DNA of 64,000 nt from JACMQX01 sp044225675 (GTDB lineage: Bacteria; Pseudomonadota; Gammaproteobacteria; Burkholderiales; Burkholderiaceae_C): assembly GCA_044225675.1 (NCBI GenBank), contig JBGAIH010000005.1, positions 62,001-126,000 of the forward strand, given 5' to 3'. A model generated the notes under the pieces. It saw only the letters and a list, made by a program, of their open reading frames with translations, was not told the origin of the DNA and ran no database searches. Below, piece by piece: positions 8,766 to 20,520 of the stretch (position 1 is its first letter; each line of letters opens with the position of its first letter). Made by a program: the position numbers and the translations under genes.

Positions 8766-8832
8766 GACCCACGCCTTCTGGAGACCCGTGCAACCGATGC
8801 ACGCGACACAACCCGGGAAGGATTTGGGCACT

Positions 8833-10478
8833 ATGTTGGGATTGATGCAGAACTGGCCGCTCCTGTGCCAGCGTGTGATCGAGCATGCGGCGCGCGAGCA
8901 TGGCACGCGCCGGGTCGTGAGCCGCACGGTCGAAGGCCCGCTCAAGATCACGAACTACGCCGAGATCCACCAGCGCGCCATGGCCGTGTCGCGCCGCCTG
9001 CGCGCCGAAGGCATCGCGCCGGGCGACCGCGTCGGCACCGTGGCCTGGAGCACCTCCAGCCACATGGAGTGCTGGTACGGCATCGCCGGCATCGGCGCGA
9101 TCTACCACCCGATCAATCCGCGCCTGTTCGCCGAGCAGATCGTGTTCATCGTCAACGATGCGAAGGACCGCATCCTGTTCGTCGACACCAGCTTCGTCGA
9201 ACTGCTGGAGTCGCTCGCCGACCGGCTGCCCACGGTCGAGCGCTACGTCGTGCTGACCGACCGCGCTCACATGCCCGCCACCGCGCTGCGCCGGGCCGTG
9301 GCCTACGAGGACTGGCTGGTTGAAGGCGAGGGCGAGGGCGAGCGCGCGAGCGATGCCGCCTCGCCCTGGCAGGACTTCGACGAGAACACCGCCGCCAGCC
9401 TCGCCTACACCTCGGGCACCACCGGCAACCCCAAGGGTGTGCTGCTGTCTCACCGCTCCATCGTGCTGATGTCGCTCACCGGCGGCTCGCCCGACATGTA
9501 CGGCTTCTCGGCCAACGACCGGGTCCTGCAGGTCGTGCCCATGTGCCATGCCAATGGCTGGACCTGGCCGTTCTCCGCGCCGATGGCGGGGGCGAGCCTC
9601 GTCTTCCCCGGCGCTCGGCTCGACCCGGCTTCCATCGCCGAGCTGCTGGTGGACGAGCGCATCACGCTCACCGGCGGCGTGCCCACCGTGTTCCAGGGCG
9701 TGCTGCAGCATCTGGAGCAGGAGGGCATCCGGCTTGAGCATCTCAGGCGGGTGTACATCGGCGGCTCGCCCTGCCCACGCCCGACCATCGACGCCTTCAC
9801 CCAGCGCCACGGCGCCGAGGTCCGCTCGTCCTACGGCATGACCGAAATGGGGCCACTCGGCTCGATCTGCACCCTGTCGCCCGACACCGCCGCGCTGGAA
9901 GGCGACGAGCTCATCGCGCTGCGCCAGACGCAGGGCCGCCCGCCCTTTCTCATCGAGTACCGCACCGTCGACGACGACGGCGCCGTGCAGCCGCGCGACG
10001 GCGAGAGCCCCGGCCACCTGCAGGCCCGGGGGCCGTGCATCGTCGGCGCGTACTTCGGCCAGACGCCTGGCAGCGCGCTCGATGCCGACGGCTTCTTCGA
10101 CACCGGCGACATCGCCGTCATCGCGCCCACCGGCTACGTCCGCCTGACCGACCGCGCCAAGGACCTCGTCAAGTCCGGCGGCGAGTGGATCTCGTCCATC
10201 GACCTCGAGAACGTCGTCATGACGCATCCGGCGGTGCAGGAGGCTGCGGTGATCGGCGCGCGCCACCCCAAGTGGGACGAGCGGCCGCTGCTCATCGTCG
10301 TGGCCAAGCCCGGACAGGCGCTCACCAAGGCCACGCTGCTGGACTTCCTGCAGGGCCGCATCGCCAAATGGTGGATGCCCGATGACGTGGTGTTCGTCCC
10401 CGAGATCCCGCACACCGCCACCGGCAAGATCCACAAGCTCGCGCTGCGCCAGCGCTACCAGGACCACCTGCTTTCCGC

Positions 10479-10482
<4 letters not shown>
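8833..10482 (+). CDS. AMP-forming acyl-CoA synthetase (fatty-acid/3-methylthiopropionate-CoA ligase type)
   Basis: A 549-residue ANL-superfamily ligase activating a carboxylic acid to its CoA thioester via an acyl-adenylate. The P-loop-like motif is YTSGTTGNPKGVLLSH (about residue 193), the A5 region is SSYGMTEMGP, A7/A8 are FFDTGDIAVI and LTDRAKDLVKSGGEWISSIDLEN, and the C-terminal catalytic Lys lies in TATGKIHKLALR. The start MLGLMQNWPLL is the family-typical N-terminus; an in-frame ATG at 8797 is less likely. It overlaps the next gene by 4 bp and heads the operon driven from 8750. It may supply the CoA ester that enters ring degradation or activate a later acid. Confidence 0.92.
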
Positions 10483-11882
<1,400 letters not shown>

Positions 11883-11903
11883 TCCCCTGAAAGAAGACCC
11901 CTG

Positions 11904-13088
<1,185 letters not shown>

Positions 13089-13093
13089 AAATC

Positions 13094-13834
13094 ATGGGCG
13101 CGGCGCAGCGCAGCAGCGATGGGCCGGCCACCGGCACGGTGGCCGCGCCGGCCGGCGTGCTGGTGCGGCTGAGCGAGGCGGTGGACGGCACCGACGAGGC
13201 CTTTCACACCTGGTTCCATGACCAGCTGCCCGGCCCGCTGGCGCTCGACGGTTTCAGCGCCGCACGCCGCTACCGCGTGGCCAGCGGCGAGCCGACCTAC
13301 ATGACGGTGTACGAGTGCAGCAGCGCCGAGGCGCTGGCGGCGCCGGCCGCACGGGCCGCGCTGGCCCGCGTCGGTCTGCCGCCCTCGGGCTGGCAGCCGG
13401 GCGTGCGCGACACCATGCAGTTCGTCGGCCGCCAGCTCTGGTCGGCCGGCGCAGGCCTGGGCGGCTCGGCCATCGTGGTCGAATGCAAGCCGGTGCAGGG
13501 CCGCGAGGCGGCGGCGCGCGAGTTCATCCGCAGCCGCTTTCAGCCCGGATTGATGCCGGCACTCGTGCGCATGGCGCTGTGGGAGGCCGACAGCGCGCTG
13601 GGCAGCGCGCTCGCCCTGCCCGGCACGCCCCGGCCCGGCGGCAGCCGCCCCCCGGGCGCGCGCCCCGGCGCGGGCCAGCGCTGGGTGCTGGCGCTCGAAA
13701 GCCACGACGTCGCGCGCATGGCGCTGGCGGTGCATGCGCTGCTGCTGGCCTGCGAGAGCGACAAGACGGGCCTGATGATCGGCTCGTGGACGCGCTTTCA
13801 GCTCGTGTGCTCCTACGGCCGCGCGGCGCACTGA
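13094..13834 (+). CDS. Uncharacterised protein, possible EthD/dimeric alpha-beta barrel type
   Basis: A 246-residue protein without a recognised catalytic motif. Residues about 20-80 (VLVRLSEAVDGTDEAFHTWFHDQLPGPLAL, then RRYRVASGEPTYMTVYECSSAEAL) resemble the ferredoxin-like repeats of EthD/DUF-type proteins. A second similar half follows around 120-240, separated by a Pro/Gly/Arg-rich loop near 180-195. It starts 5 bp after the thiolase stop, so it belongs to the same transcript. I cannot name a function; the two-repeat fold is an inference. Confidence 0.6.
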   Translation: MGAAQRSSDGPATGTVAAPAGVLVRLSEAVDGTDEAFHTWFHDQLPGPLALDGFSAARRYRVASGEPTYMTVYECSSAEALAAPAARAALARVGLPPSGWQPGVRDTMQFVGRQLWSAGAGLGGSAIVVECKPVQGREAAAREFIRSRFQPGLMPALVRMALWEADSALGSALALPGTPRPGGSRPPGARPGAGQRWVLALESHDVARMALAVHALLLACESDKTGLMIGSWTRFQLVCSYGRAAH

Positions 13835-13857
13835 GGCTTCGCGCTCTGGCGGCTTCC

Positions 13858-14721
13858 TCAGAGATGCCGCACGAACCAGTCCCGGGCCGCCGCGCTCGAC
13901 TCCTCGAAACGCTCGATGTAGGGCTCGTAGTGGGTGGCGCCTTCCAGCACCACCAGCTGCCGGGGCTCGCCGGCCTGCTCGAAGGCTGCGCGCTGCATGT
14001 CGGACGGCGTGAGCGCGTCGGCGCCGGCCACGATCATGAGCAGCGGCGTGGGCGCGATCTGCGCCACATACTGGCCCGGCCGGTAGGCCAGGGCGAGGTC
14101 GCGGCTGAGCAGCGTGATCCGGTTCGGGTGTCCCGCCTGCGGATGCGCCTCGATCAGGTAGCGGTGGCTGTCCGAGCCCGGCTCGCACACCGCGATCATC
14201 TCGGGCGGCTCGCCGCGCGAGCGGCGCTCCAGGTCGGCCGCCACGCGCGCGCGCAGGGCGGCCAGGGCTTCGGGCGTCGTGCGGCGGCGCACCGCCTCGC
14301 CGCCGTCGATGGTCATGACCTGCGACACCACGCACCTGACGCGCCGGTCCTGCGCGGCGACGACGAGGGCATGGCCCCCGGCATAGCTCGTGCCCCACAG
14401 GCCGATGCGCTCCGGGTCCACGCCCTCGCAGCGCCGCAGGAAGGACAGCGCATGGCGCATGTCGAGCACCTGGCGCCAGGGGTCGATCTCGCCGCGCGGC
14501 AGGCCGTCGCTGGCGCCCAGGTTGCGGTGGTCGTAGACCACGCAGGCCAGCCCCGCGTCACAGAACACCTGCGCATAGCGGTCGAGGTCCATCTCCTTGA
14601 GCGCGGAGAAGCCGTGCGACAGCAGCACGCCGGGCCAGGGGCCGCTGCCCGCGTCGGGGCGGCAGTACCAGCCGCGCAGCGTGGTGCCGTCGGCGTCGAA
14701 GGAAACGTCCTGCCTGCGCAT
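13858..14721 (-). CDS. Alpha/beta hydrolase (dienelactone-hydrolase/acyl-peptidase-like)
   Basis: A 287-residue alpha/beta hydrolase. The oxyanion region is LLSHGFSALKEMDLDRYAQ, and the nucleophile Ser lies in GLWGTSYAGGHALVVAA (GTSYAGG elbow, about residue 128). An acidic residue in MIVAGADALTPSD and His in EGATHYEPY (about residue 265) complete the triad. No signal peptide is seen, so it is cytoplasmic. It is the last gene of the minus-strand operon Bug receptor - SDR - hydrolase. It probably hydrolyses an ester, lactone or thioester of the pathway. Confidence 0.85.
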   Translation of the reverse strand: MRRQDVSFDADGTTLRGWYCRPDAGSGPWPGVLLSHGFSALKEMDLDRYAQVFCDAGLACVVYDHRNLGASDGLPRGEIDPWRQVLDMRHALSFLRRCEGVDPERIGLWGTSYAGGHALVVAAQDRRVRCVVSQVMTIDGGEAVRRRTTPEALAALRARVAADLERRSRGEPPEMIAVCEPGSDSHRYLIEAHPQAGHPNRITLLSRDLALAYRPGQYVAQIAPTPLLMIVAGADALTPSDMQRAAFEQAGEPRQLVVLEGATHYEPYIERFEESSAAARDWFVRHL

Positions 14722-14744
14722 CGGATCGGTCGGTGCCTCGTCCG

Positions 14745-15503
14745 TCAGACCATCGCCAGGCCGCCGTTGATGTCGAGCGCCGCGCCGGTGATGAAGCCCG
14801 ACTTCGTGCTGGCGAGGAAGGACACCAGGTCGGCGATCTCCTGCGTCGTGCCGAAGCGGCCGACCGGCGTGCGCTGCAGCAGTGCGGCATTGGTCGCCGG
14901 ATTGGCCTCGCTCGACATCGCGGTGTCGATGCGGCCCGGGCAGATCGCGTTCACGGTCACGCCGCGCGAGGCCATCTCCATGGCCAGCACGCGCGTCAGG
15001 CCGATCAGGCCGGCCTTCGACGCGTTGTAGGTGGCCACCGCGATGCCGATCACCGTCTTGCCGCCGACCGAGGAGTTGTTGACGATGCGGCCGAAGCCGG
15101 CCTCCAGCATCGGCGGCAGGCAGGCCTGGCTCATCAGGAAGGCGCCGGTCAGGTTGACCGACATCACCAGGTTCCAGTCGTCGAGCGTCAGGTCCAGGAA
15201 ACCGATCTTGCGGCCGTCGCGCTTGGGCGAGACGGCCGCGTTGTTGACGAGCACGCGCAGCCGCGCATAGTCGTCGCCCAGGCGCTGCGGCAGCGCGGCG
15301 ATGGCGGCGGGGTCGCGCAGGTCCAGCGGCAGCGGCCGCAGGTCCAGGCCCTCGGCGGCCAGGCCTGCGAAGGCCTGGCGCAGGTCGTCCTCCAGCACGT
15401 CCACGCCATACACGCGCCGGCCCTCGCGCGCCAGTTGCGCGGCAATGGCCAGCCCCATGCCGCGGCAGGCTCCGGTGACGACGGCGACTTCAGGTGAGTT
15501 CAT
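14745..15503 (-). CDS. Short-chain dehydrogenase/reductase (FabG-like)
   Basis: A 252-residue SDR with VVTGACRGMGLAIA at the cofactor site, VNNAAVSP, Ser in VNNSSVGGK and YNASKAG as catalytic Tyr-Lys. The C-terminus is FITGAALDINGGLAMV. It sits between the Bug receptor and the hydrolase with gaps of 13 and 23 bp, so it is in one operon with them. It is a likely 3-hydroxyacyl-CoA or cyclic alcohol dehydrogenase; the substrate is open. Confidence 0.9.
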   Translation of the reverse strand: MNSPEVAVVTGACRGMGLAIAAQLAREGRRVYGVDVLEDDLRQAFAGLAAEGLDLRPLPLDLRDPAAIAALPQRLGDDYARLRVLVNNAAVSPKRDGRKIGFLDLTLDDWNLVMSVNLTGAFLMSQACLPPMLEAGFGRIVNNSSVGGKTVIGIAVATYNASKAGLIGLTRVLAMEMASRGVTVNAICPGRIDTAMSSEANPATNAALLQRTPVGRFGTTQEIADLVSFLASTKSGFITGAALDINGGLAMV

Positions 15504-15516
15504 GCGGTGCCCGTGC

Positions 15517-16509
15517 TCAGTTCATCTGGATGCCGCCGATGCGGCGGATCACGCCGCCCCACACATCGTAGTCGCGCTTGATCAGCGTGTCGAAGGCCTG
15601 CGGCGTGCTGGTGGAGGGGATGGTGCCGTCGGCGATCATGCGGTTCTTCACCTCGTCGCTGTTGACGGCGCTGTCCACCGCCTTCTGCAGCCGGTCGACG
15701 ATGGCCTGCGGCGTGCCCTTGGGCACCACGATGCCGGCCCAGGACGACATCGCCAGTTCCGGATAGCCCATCTCGGCAAAGGTCGGCACCTCGGGCGCGC
15801 CGGGCAGGCGCTTTTCGCTGGACACCCCGAGCACGCGCTCCTTGCCTTCCTTGACCATCGGCTGGTGCGCCAGCAGGCCGTCGAACATCGACTGCACGCG
15901 CCCGCCCAGCAGGTCCTGCATGCCGGGGCCGGTGCCCTTGTAATGCACCGGCACGATGTCGATGCCCAGGCGCGCCTTGGTCAGCTCGCCCAGCAGGTGG
16001 GTCGCCACGCCGGGGCCGGTGGTGCCGTAGTTGACCTTGCCGGGATTGGCCTTGGCGTAGGCGACGAACTCCTTGAAGTCCTTGACCGGCAGCACCGCCG
16101 GATTCACGAACAGCGCCATCGGCAGCACGTTGATGGTCGAGACGGTCTGGAAGTCCTCGATCTTGTAGCGCAGCGACTGGAAGGTGTGCGGCGCGATGGT
16201 GAACATCGTCGCGCCGGCCATGAGCAGGGTGTAGCCATCGGGCTTGGCGCGGGCCACGAACTCGGCGCCCAGCGTCGTGCCCGCGCCCGGCTTGTTCTCC
16301 ACCACGACCGACTGGCCGAGCAGCGTGCTCATGTGCTTGGCCAGCAGCCGCGCATGGTTGTCGAACTGGCCGCCCGGCGTGTAGGGCACGATCAGCGTGA
16401 CGGGGCGGTCGGGGTAGCTCTGCGCCGCGGCGGTCAGCGGCAGCAGCGCGGCGGCCAGCACGGTGGCGGCAGGCGCCAGCAGCTTGCGCAAGAGGGTGGG
16501 CATCTTCAT
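15517..16509 (-). CDS. Bug-family (TctC) periplasmic solute-binding protein
   Basis: A 330-residue tripartite tricarboxylate receptor. The signal peptide is KLLAPAATVLAAALLPLTAAAQ, followed by the Bug signature SYPDRPVTLIVPYTPGGQFD, VVVENKPGAGTTLGAEFVARAKPDGYTLL and VHYKGTGPGMQDLLGG. No TctA/TctB membrane genes are nearby, the usual orphan state of Bug proteins in Burkholderiales. The start at 16509 has GGAGACA upstream and lies about 35 nt after the predicted start from the sigma-54-type promoter at 16555. It is first gene of a three-gene operon and binds a carboxylate ligand of unknown identity. Confidence 0.94.
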   Translation of the reverse strand: MKMPTLLRKLLAPAATVLAAALLPLTAAAQSYPDRPVTLIVPYTPGGQFDNHARLLAKHMSTLLGQSVVVENKPGAGTTLGAEFVARAKPDGYTLLMAGATMFTIAPHTFQSLRYKIEDFQTVSTINVLPMALFVNPAVLPVKDFKEFVAYAKANPGKVNYGTTGPGVATHLLGELTKARLGIDIVPVHYKGTGPGMQDLLGGRVQSMFDGLLAHQPMVKEGKERVLGVSSEKRLPGAPEVPTFAEMGYPELAMSSWAGIVVPKGTPQAIVDRLQKAVDSAVNSDEVKNRMIADGTIPSTSTPQAFDTLIKRDYDVWGGVIRRIGGIQMN

Positions 16510-16554
16510 GGGGTGTCTCCTTGTCATGACGTCCGGTATCCGGTGGGCTCGGGC

Positions 16555-16570
16555 TGCAAAACGCATGCCA
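16555..16570 (-). promoter_or_regulatory. Sigma-54 promoter for the Bug/SDR/hydrolase operon
   Basis: On the minus strand TGGCAT-GCGTT-TTGCA, perfect GG-N10-GC spacing, about 46 nt before the Bug start codon at 16509. Two copies of a possible activator site lie just upstream (16621-16668). Confidence 0.82.
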
Positions 16571-16620
16571 TTGGAGCCGGCCTCACGACGCCCGGTTGGG
16601 TGGCTGCGTCGCAAGCATTG

Positions 16621-16668
16621 TGTGCGCCGGCATGTCTTCGGCGCAGTCACCTGTGTGCGCCGGCGTGT
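16621..16668. promoter_or_regulatory. Paired direct repeats upstream of a sigma-54 promoter, candidate enhancer sites
   Basis: TGTGCGCCGGCATGT at 16621-16635 and TGTGCGCCGGCGTGT at 16654-16668 differ by one base. They are spaced 33 bp start to start, about three helical turns, in the same orientation, 50-100 bp upstream of the promoter at 16555-16570. Similar TGTGCGCCG or CGGCGCAGACA elements occur upstream of the promoters at 8750, 22362/22606 and 42212. They would suit binding by a sigma-54 activator; this is inferred. Confidence 0.55.
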
Positions 16669-16685
16669 GAGGGTCTTCCCGGGGG

Positions 16686-17459
16686 TCAGCCCCTGAGCTG
16701 GGCCATGGAGGTCAGACCCAGCGCGCCGTCGACCACCACGTTCTCGCCCTGCAGGTAGTCGGCGTCGGGCCCGGCGAGGAACGCGATCACGTTGGCGATG
16801 TCCTCGGGCACGCCCACGCGTCCCTGCGGGATGAACTTCTCGCGCGCTGCCTTGCGCTCCGGGTCCTTGTAGATCCAGTCCACCAGCGGCGTGTGGATCA
16901 CGCCCGGCGACACCGAGTTCACGCGGATGCCGTCGGGCGCCCACTCGAGCGCCATCTGCCGCGTGAGCATGATGACTGCGGCCTTGGCCGGGCTGTACGG
17001 CCCGAGGCCCGGCTGTGGATTGAGTCCCGACACCGAGCCCACCGACACGATCTTGCCGCGCGAGGCCTTGAGCATCGGATACGCCGCCTTGGCCAGCAGC
17101 CAGGGCGCGCGCACGTTGAGCGCGAACACGTCGTCCCAGTCGGCCACCTCCAGCTCGGCCAGCGGCACGCGCTTGCCCCGCCCCGCGTTGTTCACCAGCA
17201 CGTCGAGCCCGCCGAACTCTCGCAGGGCCACTGCAGCCGCCTCGGCGCAGACCTCGGGCCGGGTGATGTCGCCGACCTGGCCCACGGCGGTGGCACCGGC
17301 TGCGCGCAGCTCGGCGCAGACGGCCTCGACGCGCTCGGCCACGATGTCCAGCACCAGCAGCTGTGCGCCGCGACCCTCGCGCGCAAGGCTGTCCTGGTTG
17401 AGTCTGAGGCAAGTGGCCCGGCCGATGCCGCTGCCGCCTCCGGTCACGATCGCTCGCAT
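16686..17459 (-). CDS. Short-chain dehydrogenase/reductase
   Basis: A 257-residue SDR with IVTGGGSGIGRA, VNNAGRG, Ser in VSVGSVSG and YSPAKAA as Tyr-Lys. An active-site region resembling NAD-dependent 3-hydroxyacyl-CoA dehydrogenases follows. It starts at ATG 17459 with a GGAGACA ribosome binding site; the longer open frame lies in the regulatory region and has no family similarity. It is a single-gene transcript from the sigma-54-type promoter at 17492-17507, divergent from the serine hydrolase at 17630. The substrate is unknown. Confidence 0.9.
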   Translation of the reverse strand: MRAIVTGGGSGIGRATCLRLNQDSLAREGRGAQLLVLDIVAERVEAVCAELRAAGATAVGQVGDITRPEVCAEAAAVALREFGGLDVLVNNAGRGKRVPLAELEVADWDDVFALNVRAPWLLAKAAYPMLKASRGKIVSVGSVSGLNPQPGLGPYSPAKAAVIMLTRQMALEWAPDGIRVNSVSPGVIHTPLVDWIYKDPERKAAREKFIPQGRVGVPEDIANVIAFLAGPDADYLQGENVVVDGALGLTSMAQLRG

Positions 17460-17491
17460 GTGCAATGTCTCCTTGTTGATTCGTCCGTGCA

Positions 17492-17507
17492 TGCAATGCC
17501 CATGCCC
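17492..17507 (-). promoter_or_regulatory. Probable sigma-54 promoter for the SDR gene
   Basis: Minus-strand GGGCAT-GGGCA-TTGCA. The -24 GG and -12 GC are correctly spaced, but the first base is G rather than T, so it is the weakest of the set. It lies about 35 nt before the start at 17459. Confidence 0.6.
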
Positions 17508-17592
17508 GCCGCCGACGCCGGCAGCGGCTGGGGGGGCGCGCGCGTCCTTGCGCCCTGCTGCATGATGCCTGCATCGGCAGGGACCGGCCCGA

Positions 17593-17608
17593 TGGCATGT
17601 GTATTGCA
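17593..17608 (+). promoter_or_regulatory. Sigma-54 promoter for the serine hydrolase/SDR operon
   Basis: TGGCAT-GTGTA-TTGCA with perfect GG-N10-GC spacing. Transcription would begin near 17620, just before the GGAGACA site and the ATG at 17630. That rules out the alternative in-frame ATG at 17597, which lies inside the promoter. Confidence 0.8.
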
Positions 17609-17629
17609 TCCACGGGCCCTGGAGACAAC

Positions 17630-18841
17630 ATGCAAGACCCGATTCTTTTTCCGGACGACACGTCCGCGCTCACCGCCGTGGCGCGCGTCATCCAGGTGGG
17701 CGACGCCCCCATTCCGCTGGCCGGACGGCTCGACCCGCACTTTGCAGACCTGTTCGACGCCTTCGCGGACAACTTCGCGCGCGGCCAGGAAACCGGCGCG
17801 TCCTTCGCGCTCTACCACCGGGGGCGGCTGGTGGCCGATCTGTGGGGCGGCCATGCCGACGCGGCCCGCACCCGCGCCTGGGGCGAGCACACGCTGTGCA
17901 ACGTGATGTCGGTCACCAAGGCCATGGCCGCCACCTGCCTGCACCGGCTGGTCGAGCGCGGCGCCGTCTCGCTCGATGCGCCGGTGGCGCAGTACTGGCC
18001 CGAATTCGCGGTTGCGGGCAAGCAGGGCATCCGCGTGCGCTGGCTGCTGGACAACCGCGCCGGCCTGCCGGTGCTTGCCGACGACCTCTGGCCCGGCGCC
18101 ATCCTCGACTGGCAGGCCATGACGCGGGCGCTCGCCGCGCAGGCGCCGCTGCTGCCGCCGGGCGGCGCGCCGGCGTACCACATCCGCACGGCGGGCTTCC
18201 TCGTCGGCGAACTGGTGCGCCGCGTGACCGGCCAGAGCCTCGGCCAGTTCTTCCGCGCCGAGATCGCGCAGCCGCTGGGCATCGACTTTCACATCGGCCT
18301 GCGGGACGGCGAGATCGCCCGCTGCGCCGAGTTCATTCCGCAGCGCAGCGGCACGCTGCTCGATGCCGGCCTGCACCAGGCCGACAGCCTCGTCGCGCGT
18401 GCGGCACGCCAGCTGCCGCAGCCCATGGACTACAACGCCGAGGCCTACCGCCGCGCCGAGATCCCGTCGACCAACGGCCACGGCAACGGCCGCTCGGTGG
18501 CGCGCTTCTATGCGCTGCTGCAGGCGGGCCGCATCCTGGCTCCCGCAACGCTGGCCGCGGCACTCGCCGAGCAGCACCGCGAGACCGAGAGCGTCATGGG
18601 CCGAACCTACCGGCAGGCCCTGGGCTATCTGCTGAACACGCCGGGCGACTTCGCCGTCGGCCCCGGGCCGCGCGCGTTCGGCCTGCTCGGCGCAGGCGGA
18701 GCCCTGGGCTTTGCCGATCCCGACCAGGGCCTGGGCTTTGGCTATGTGGAAAACCGCATGCACGCGGCCATGGGCCTGGGCGAGCGCGCGCCGCGCCTCA
18801 TCGACGCGGCCTATGCCTGCATCGCGAGGCTGCCGGCCTGA
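17630..18841 (+). CDS. Serine hydrolase of the class C beta-lactamase/esterase (EstB-like) family
   Basis: A 403-residue serine hydrolase. The nucleophile is in the SxxK motif MSVTKAMAAT (about residue 102). The YHIRTAGFLVGELVRRVTGQ region occupies the YxN position, and FGLLGAGGALGFADPDQGLGFGYVENRM is the C-terminal HTG/GAGG-type motif seen in EstB-like esterases. No signal peptide is seen, so it is cytoplasmic and not a classical beta-lactamase. It is first gene of a two-gene operon with the SDR at 18901. A likely role is ester or lactone hydrolysis within the regulon. Confidence 0.88.
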   Translation: MQDPILFPDDTSALTAVARVIQVGDAPIPLAGRLDPHFADLFDAFADNFARGQETGASFALYHRGRLVADLWGGHADAARTRAWGEHTLCNVMSVTKAMAATCLHRLVERGAVSLDAPVAQYWPEFAVAGKQGIRVRWLLDNRAGLPVLADDLWPGAILDWQAMTRALAAQAPLLPPGGAPAYHIRTAGFLVGELVRRVTGQSLGQFFRAEIAQPLGIDFHIGLRDGEIARCAEFIPQRSGTLLDAGLHQADSLVARAARQLPQPMDYNAEAYRRAEIPSTNGHGNGRSVARFYALLQAGRILAPATLAAALAEQHRETESVMGRTYRQALGYLLNTPGDFAVGPGPRAFGLLGAGGALGFADPDQGLGFGYVENRMHAAMGLGERAPRLIDAAYACIARLPA

Positions 18842-18900
18842 GGCGGGCCAGCCCTGAAGACGCAGACCCTTTGCAACGAGAACGAAAGCGAGACACGGAC

Positions 18901-19701
18901 ATGATGGAAGCAGGATTCGGCCTGGCCGGCCAGGTGGTGATGGTCACGGGAGCCGGCGGCGCGGGCGTGGGCCGCGCGATCGCGCTGGCCTTTGCGCAGG
19001 CGGGCGCGCGCGTGGCAATCAATGACGTGGCGGCCGACGGCCTGCAGGAGACGCTGGACCTGCTGCGTGCGTCCGGCGCCACCGCCCATGCCGAGACGGG
19101 CGACATCTCCGACGCCGCGCGCATGGCGCAGGTGGTGCAGGCCGTGACCGGGGCGCTCGGGCCGATCGACGTGCTCGTCAACAACGCGGCCGTCATGACC
19201 GAGGTCAAGCCCTTTGCCGACATCGACCCGGCCTGCTGGGAGCGCGACATCCGCATCGGCCTGATCGGCACGATGTGCTGCACGCGCGCCGTGCTGCCGG
19301 GCATGCTGGCGCGCCGCCAGGGCACGGTCGTCAACATCGCGAGCGACGCGGGCCGCGCGGGCAACGGCAACCTGGTGGGCTACTCGTCGACCAAGGGCGG
19401 CGTGATCGCCTTCACCAAGGCCCTGGCGCAGGAGGTCGGGCCGGCCGGCATCCGCGTCAACGCGATCTCGCCGGGCTCGGTGCGCGCGCCGATGCGCGAC
19501 CAGGTGCTGCGCGACATCGAGGAGCGGCTGGGTTCGGAAGGCGTGGAGGCGCGCGAAGCCAGCCGCACGGCGCAGGTGCCGCTGCGCCGCGTGGCCGAGC
19601 CGGAAGACATCGCCTGGCCCACGGTGTTCTTCGCGTCGCCGCTGGCGCGTCACATCACCGGGCAGGTGCTGAGCGTCAACGGCGGGTTCCGGATGTACTG
19701 A
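18901..19701 (+). CDS. Short-chain dehydrogenase/reductase, possibly BadH-like
   Basis: A 266-residue SDR with VTGAGGAGVGRAIA, VNNAAVM, Ser in VNIASDAGRAG and YSSTKGG as Tyr-Lys. The C-terminus is ITGQVLSVNGGFRMY. The VNIASDAGR stretch and the closing GQVLSVNGG recall 2-hydroxycyclohexanecarboxyl-CoA dehydrogenase (BadH), but that is similarity recalled from memory, not a search. The ATG at 18901 follows the hydrolase by 59 bp. It could be the partner of the BadI-like hydrolase at 31062. Confidence 0.88.
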   Translation: MMEAGFGLAGQVVMVTGAGGAGVGRAIALAFAQAGARVAINDVAADGLQETLDLLRASGATAHAETGDISDAARMAQVVQAVTGALGPIDVLVNNAAVMTEVKPFADIDPACWERDIRIGLIGTMCCTRAVLPGMLARRQGTVVNIASDAGRAGNGNLVGYSSTKGGVIAFTKALAQEVGPAGIRVNAISPGSVRAPMRDQVLRDIEERLGSEGVEAREASRTAQVPLRRVAEPEDIAWPTVFFASPLARHITGQVLSVNGGFRMY

Positions 19702-19703
19702 GT

Positions 19704-20501
19704 TCAGGCCGGCGGCGCGCGCCGCGCCAGCTCCTCGCCCAGCATCGGCATCGCCACCGAGCAGGTGTGGATGCCCAGCACGCTGGTGAGCTGAAGCACC
19801 TCCATCACCTGCTCCCGCGTCGCGCCCGCGTCCAGCGCGCGGCGCAGATGCAGCGCAATGCCGGGCCGGTGCATGAGCGTGCTGGAGGCGTGCACGGCCA
19901 GGCTCAGCAGTTCACGCGTGGCCGCATCGAGCGCCCGCGTCTGCCAGGCGGCGCGCAGGTAGCGGGCGTGGTGCTCGAAGGCCTGCGGGTCGAGCTGCAG
20001 CAGCGCGTCCAGGCCCTCGTCCCAGTGGCCGGTGGCTGCCTCGAACTGCTGGCGCAGCGCAGCCTGCGCGGGCTTCGGCGCCACCGGTGCTTCGCCGCGG
20101 GCCTGCAGCGCCTCCAGCAGGAAGGGCGCGCCGGTCGTCGTGCTCAGCAGGCCGATGCAGCTGGCCAGCTGCAGGGTCTCGACGATGTCGGCCGGGCTCG
20201 CGCCGTGGCCCATGGCATCGCCCATGTGCTTGCGCAGGCCGGGCTGGTACAGATGGGTGATGGCGGCATCGATCGCGATGTACACCAGCTCCTTGACGCG
20301 CGGCGTCAGCGCATGCGTGTTCCAGGGCGCCGAGGTGAAGCCGAGAAACGCCTCGAAGAAGTCGGGCGAATGGCGCAGCAGCTCGTCGAGCCAGGGTGTC
20401 CAGTAGCCGCGCCGGGACTCGAAGCGCTCGCGCAGGGCGGCCCGGCGTTCGTCGGCGGGTGCGGCGCCAGGGAGGCTGGCGGATGAAGGTGAGGAGCTCA
20501 T
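19704..20501 (-). CDS. Double carboxymuconolactone-decarboxylase-domain protein
   Basis: A 265-residue protein with two CMD/AhpD-like helical domains (about 30-125 and 150-255). Each shows the pattern VKELVYIAIDAAITHLYQPGLRKHMGDAMGHGASPADIVETLQLAS and its counterpart RELLSLAVHASSTLMHRPGIALHLRRALDAGATREQVMEVLQLTS. Neither has the CxxC of AhpD. It is last in a minus-strand operon after an SDR and a Bug receptor, almost touching the Bug stop at 20521. The start may be 20513 instead of 20501. The function is probably decarboxylation or isomerisation of a ring-cleavage-type intermediate; unproven. Confidence 0.82.
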   Translation of the reverse strand: MSSSPSSASLPGAAPADERRAALRERFESRRGYWTPWLDELLRHSPDFFEAFLGFTSAPWNTHALTPRVKELVYIAIDAAITHLYQPGLRKHMGDAMGHGASPADIVETLQLASCIGLLSTTTGAPFLLEALQARGEAPVAPKPAQAALRQQFEAATGHWDEGLDALLQLDPQAFEHHARYLRAAWQTRALDAATRELLSLAVHASSTLMHRPGIALHLRRALDAGATREQVMEVLQLTSVLGIHTCSVAMPMLGEELARRAPPA

Positions 20502-20520
20502 GCCGGAGCGCATCGGCGCG

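Larger units (their letters stand above)
8464..8832. other. Divergent regulatory region with two sigma-54-type promoters
   Basis: A 369-bp gene-free stretch between the CMD/SDR operon (minus) and the acyl-CoA ligase operon (plus). It holds one sigma-54-type promoter facing each way (8513-8527 and 8750-8765). Between them are G/C-rich elements such as TGTGCGCCG at 8701-8709 and GTGCGTGCCGCAGACAG around 8649-8665, which resemble elements in front of the other sigma-54-type promoters. No coding capacity with family similarity was seen. Confidence 0.7.
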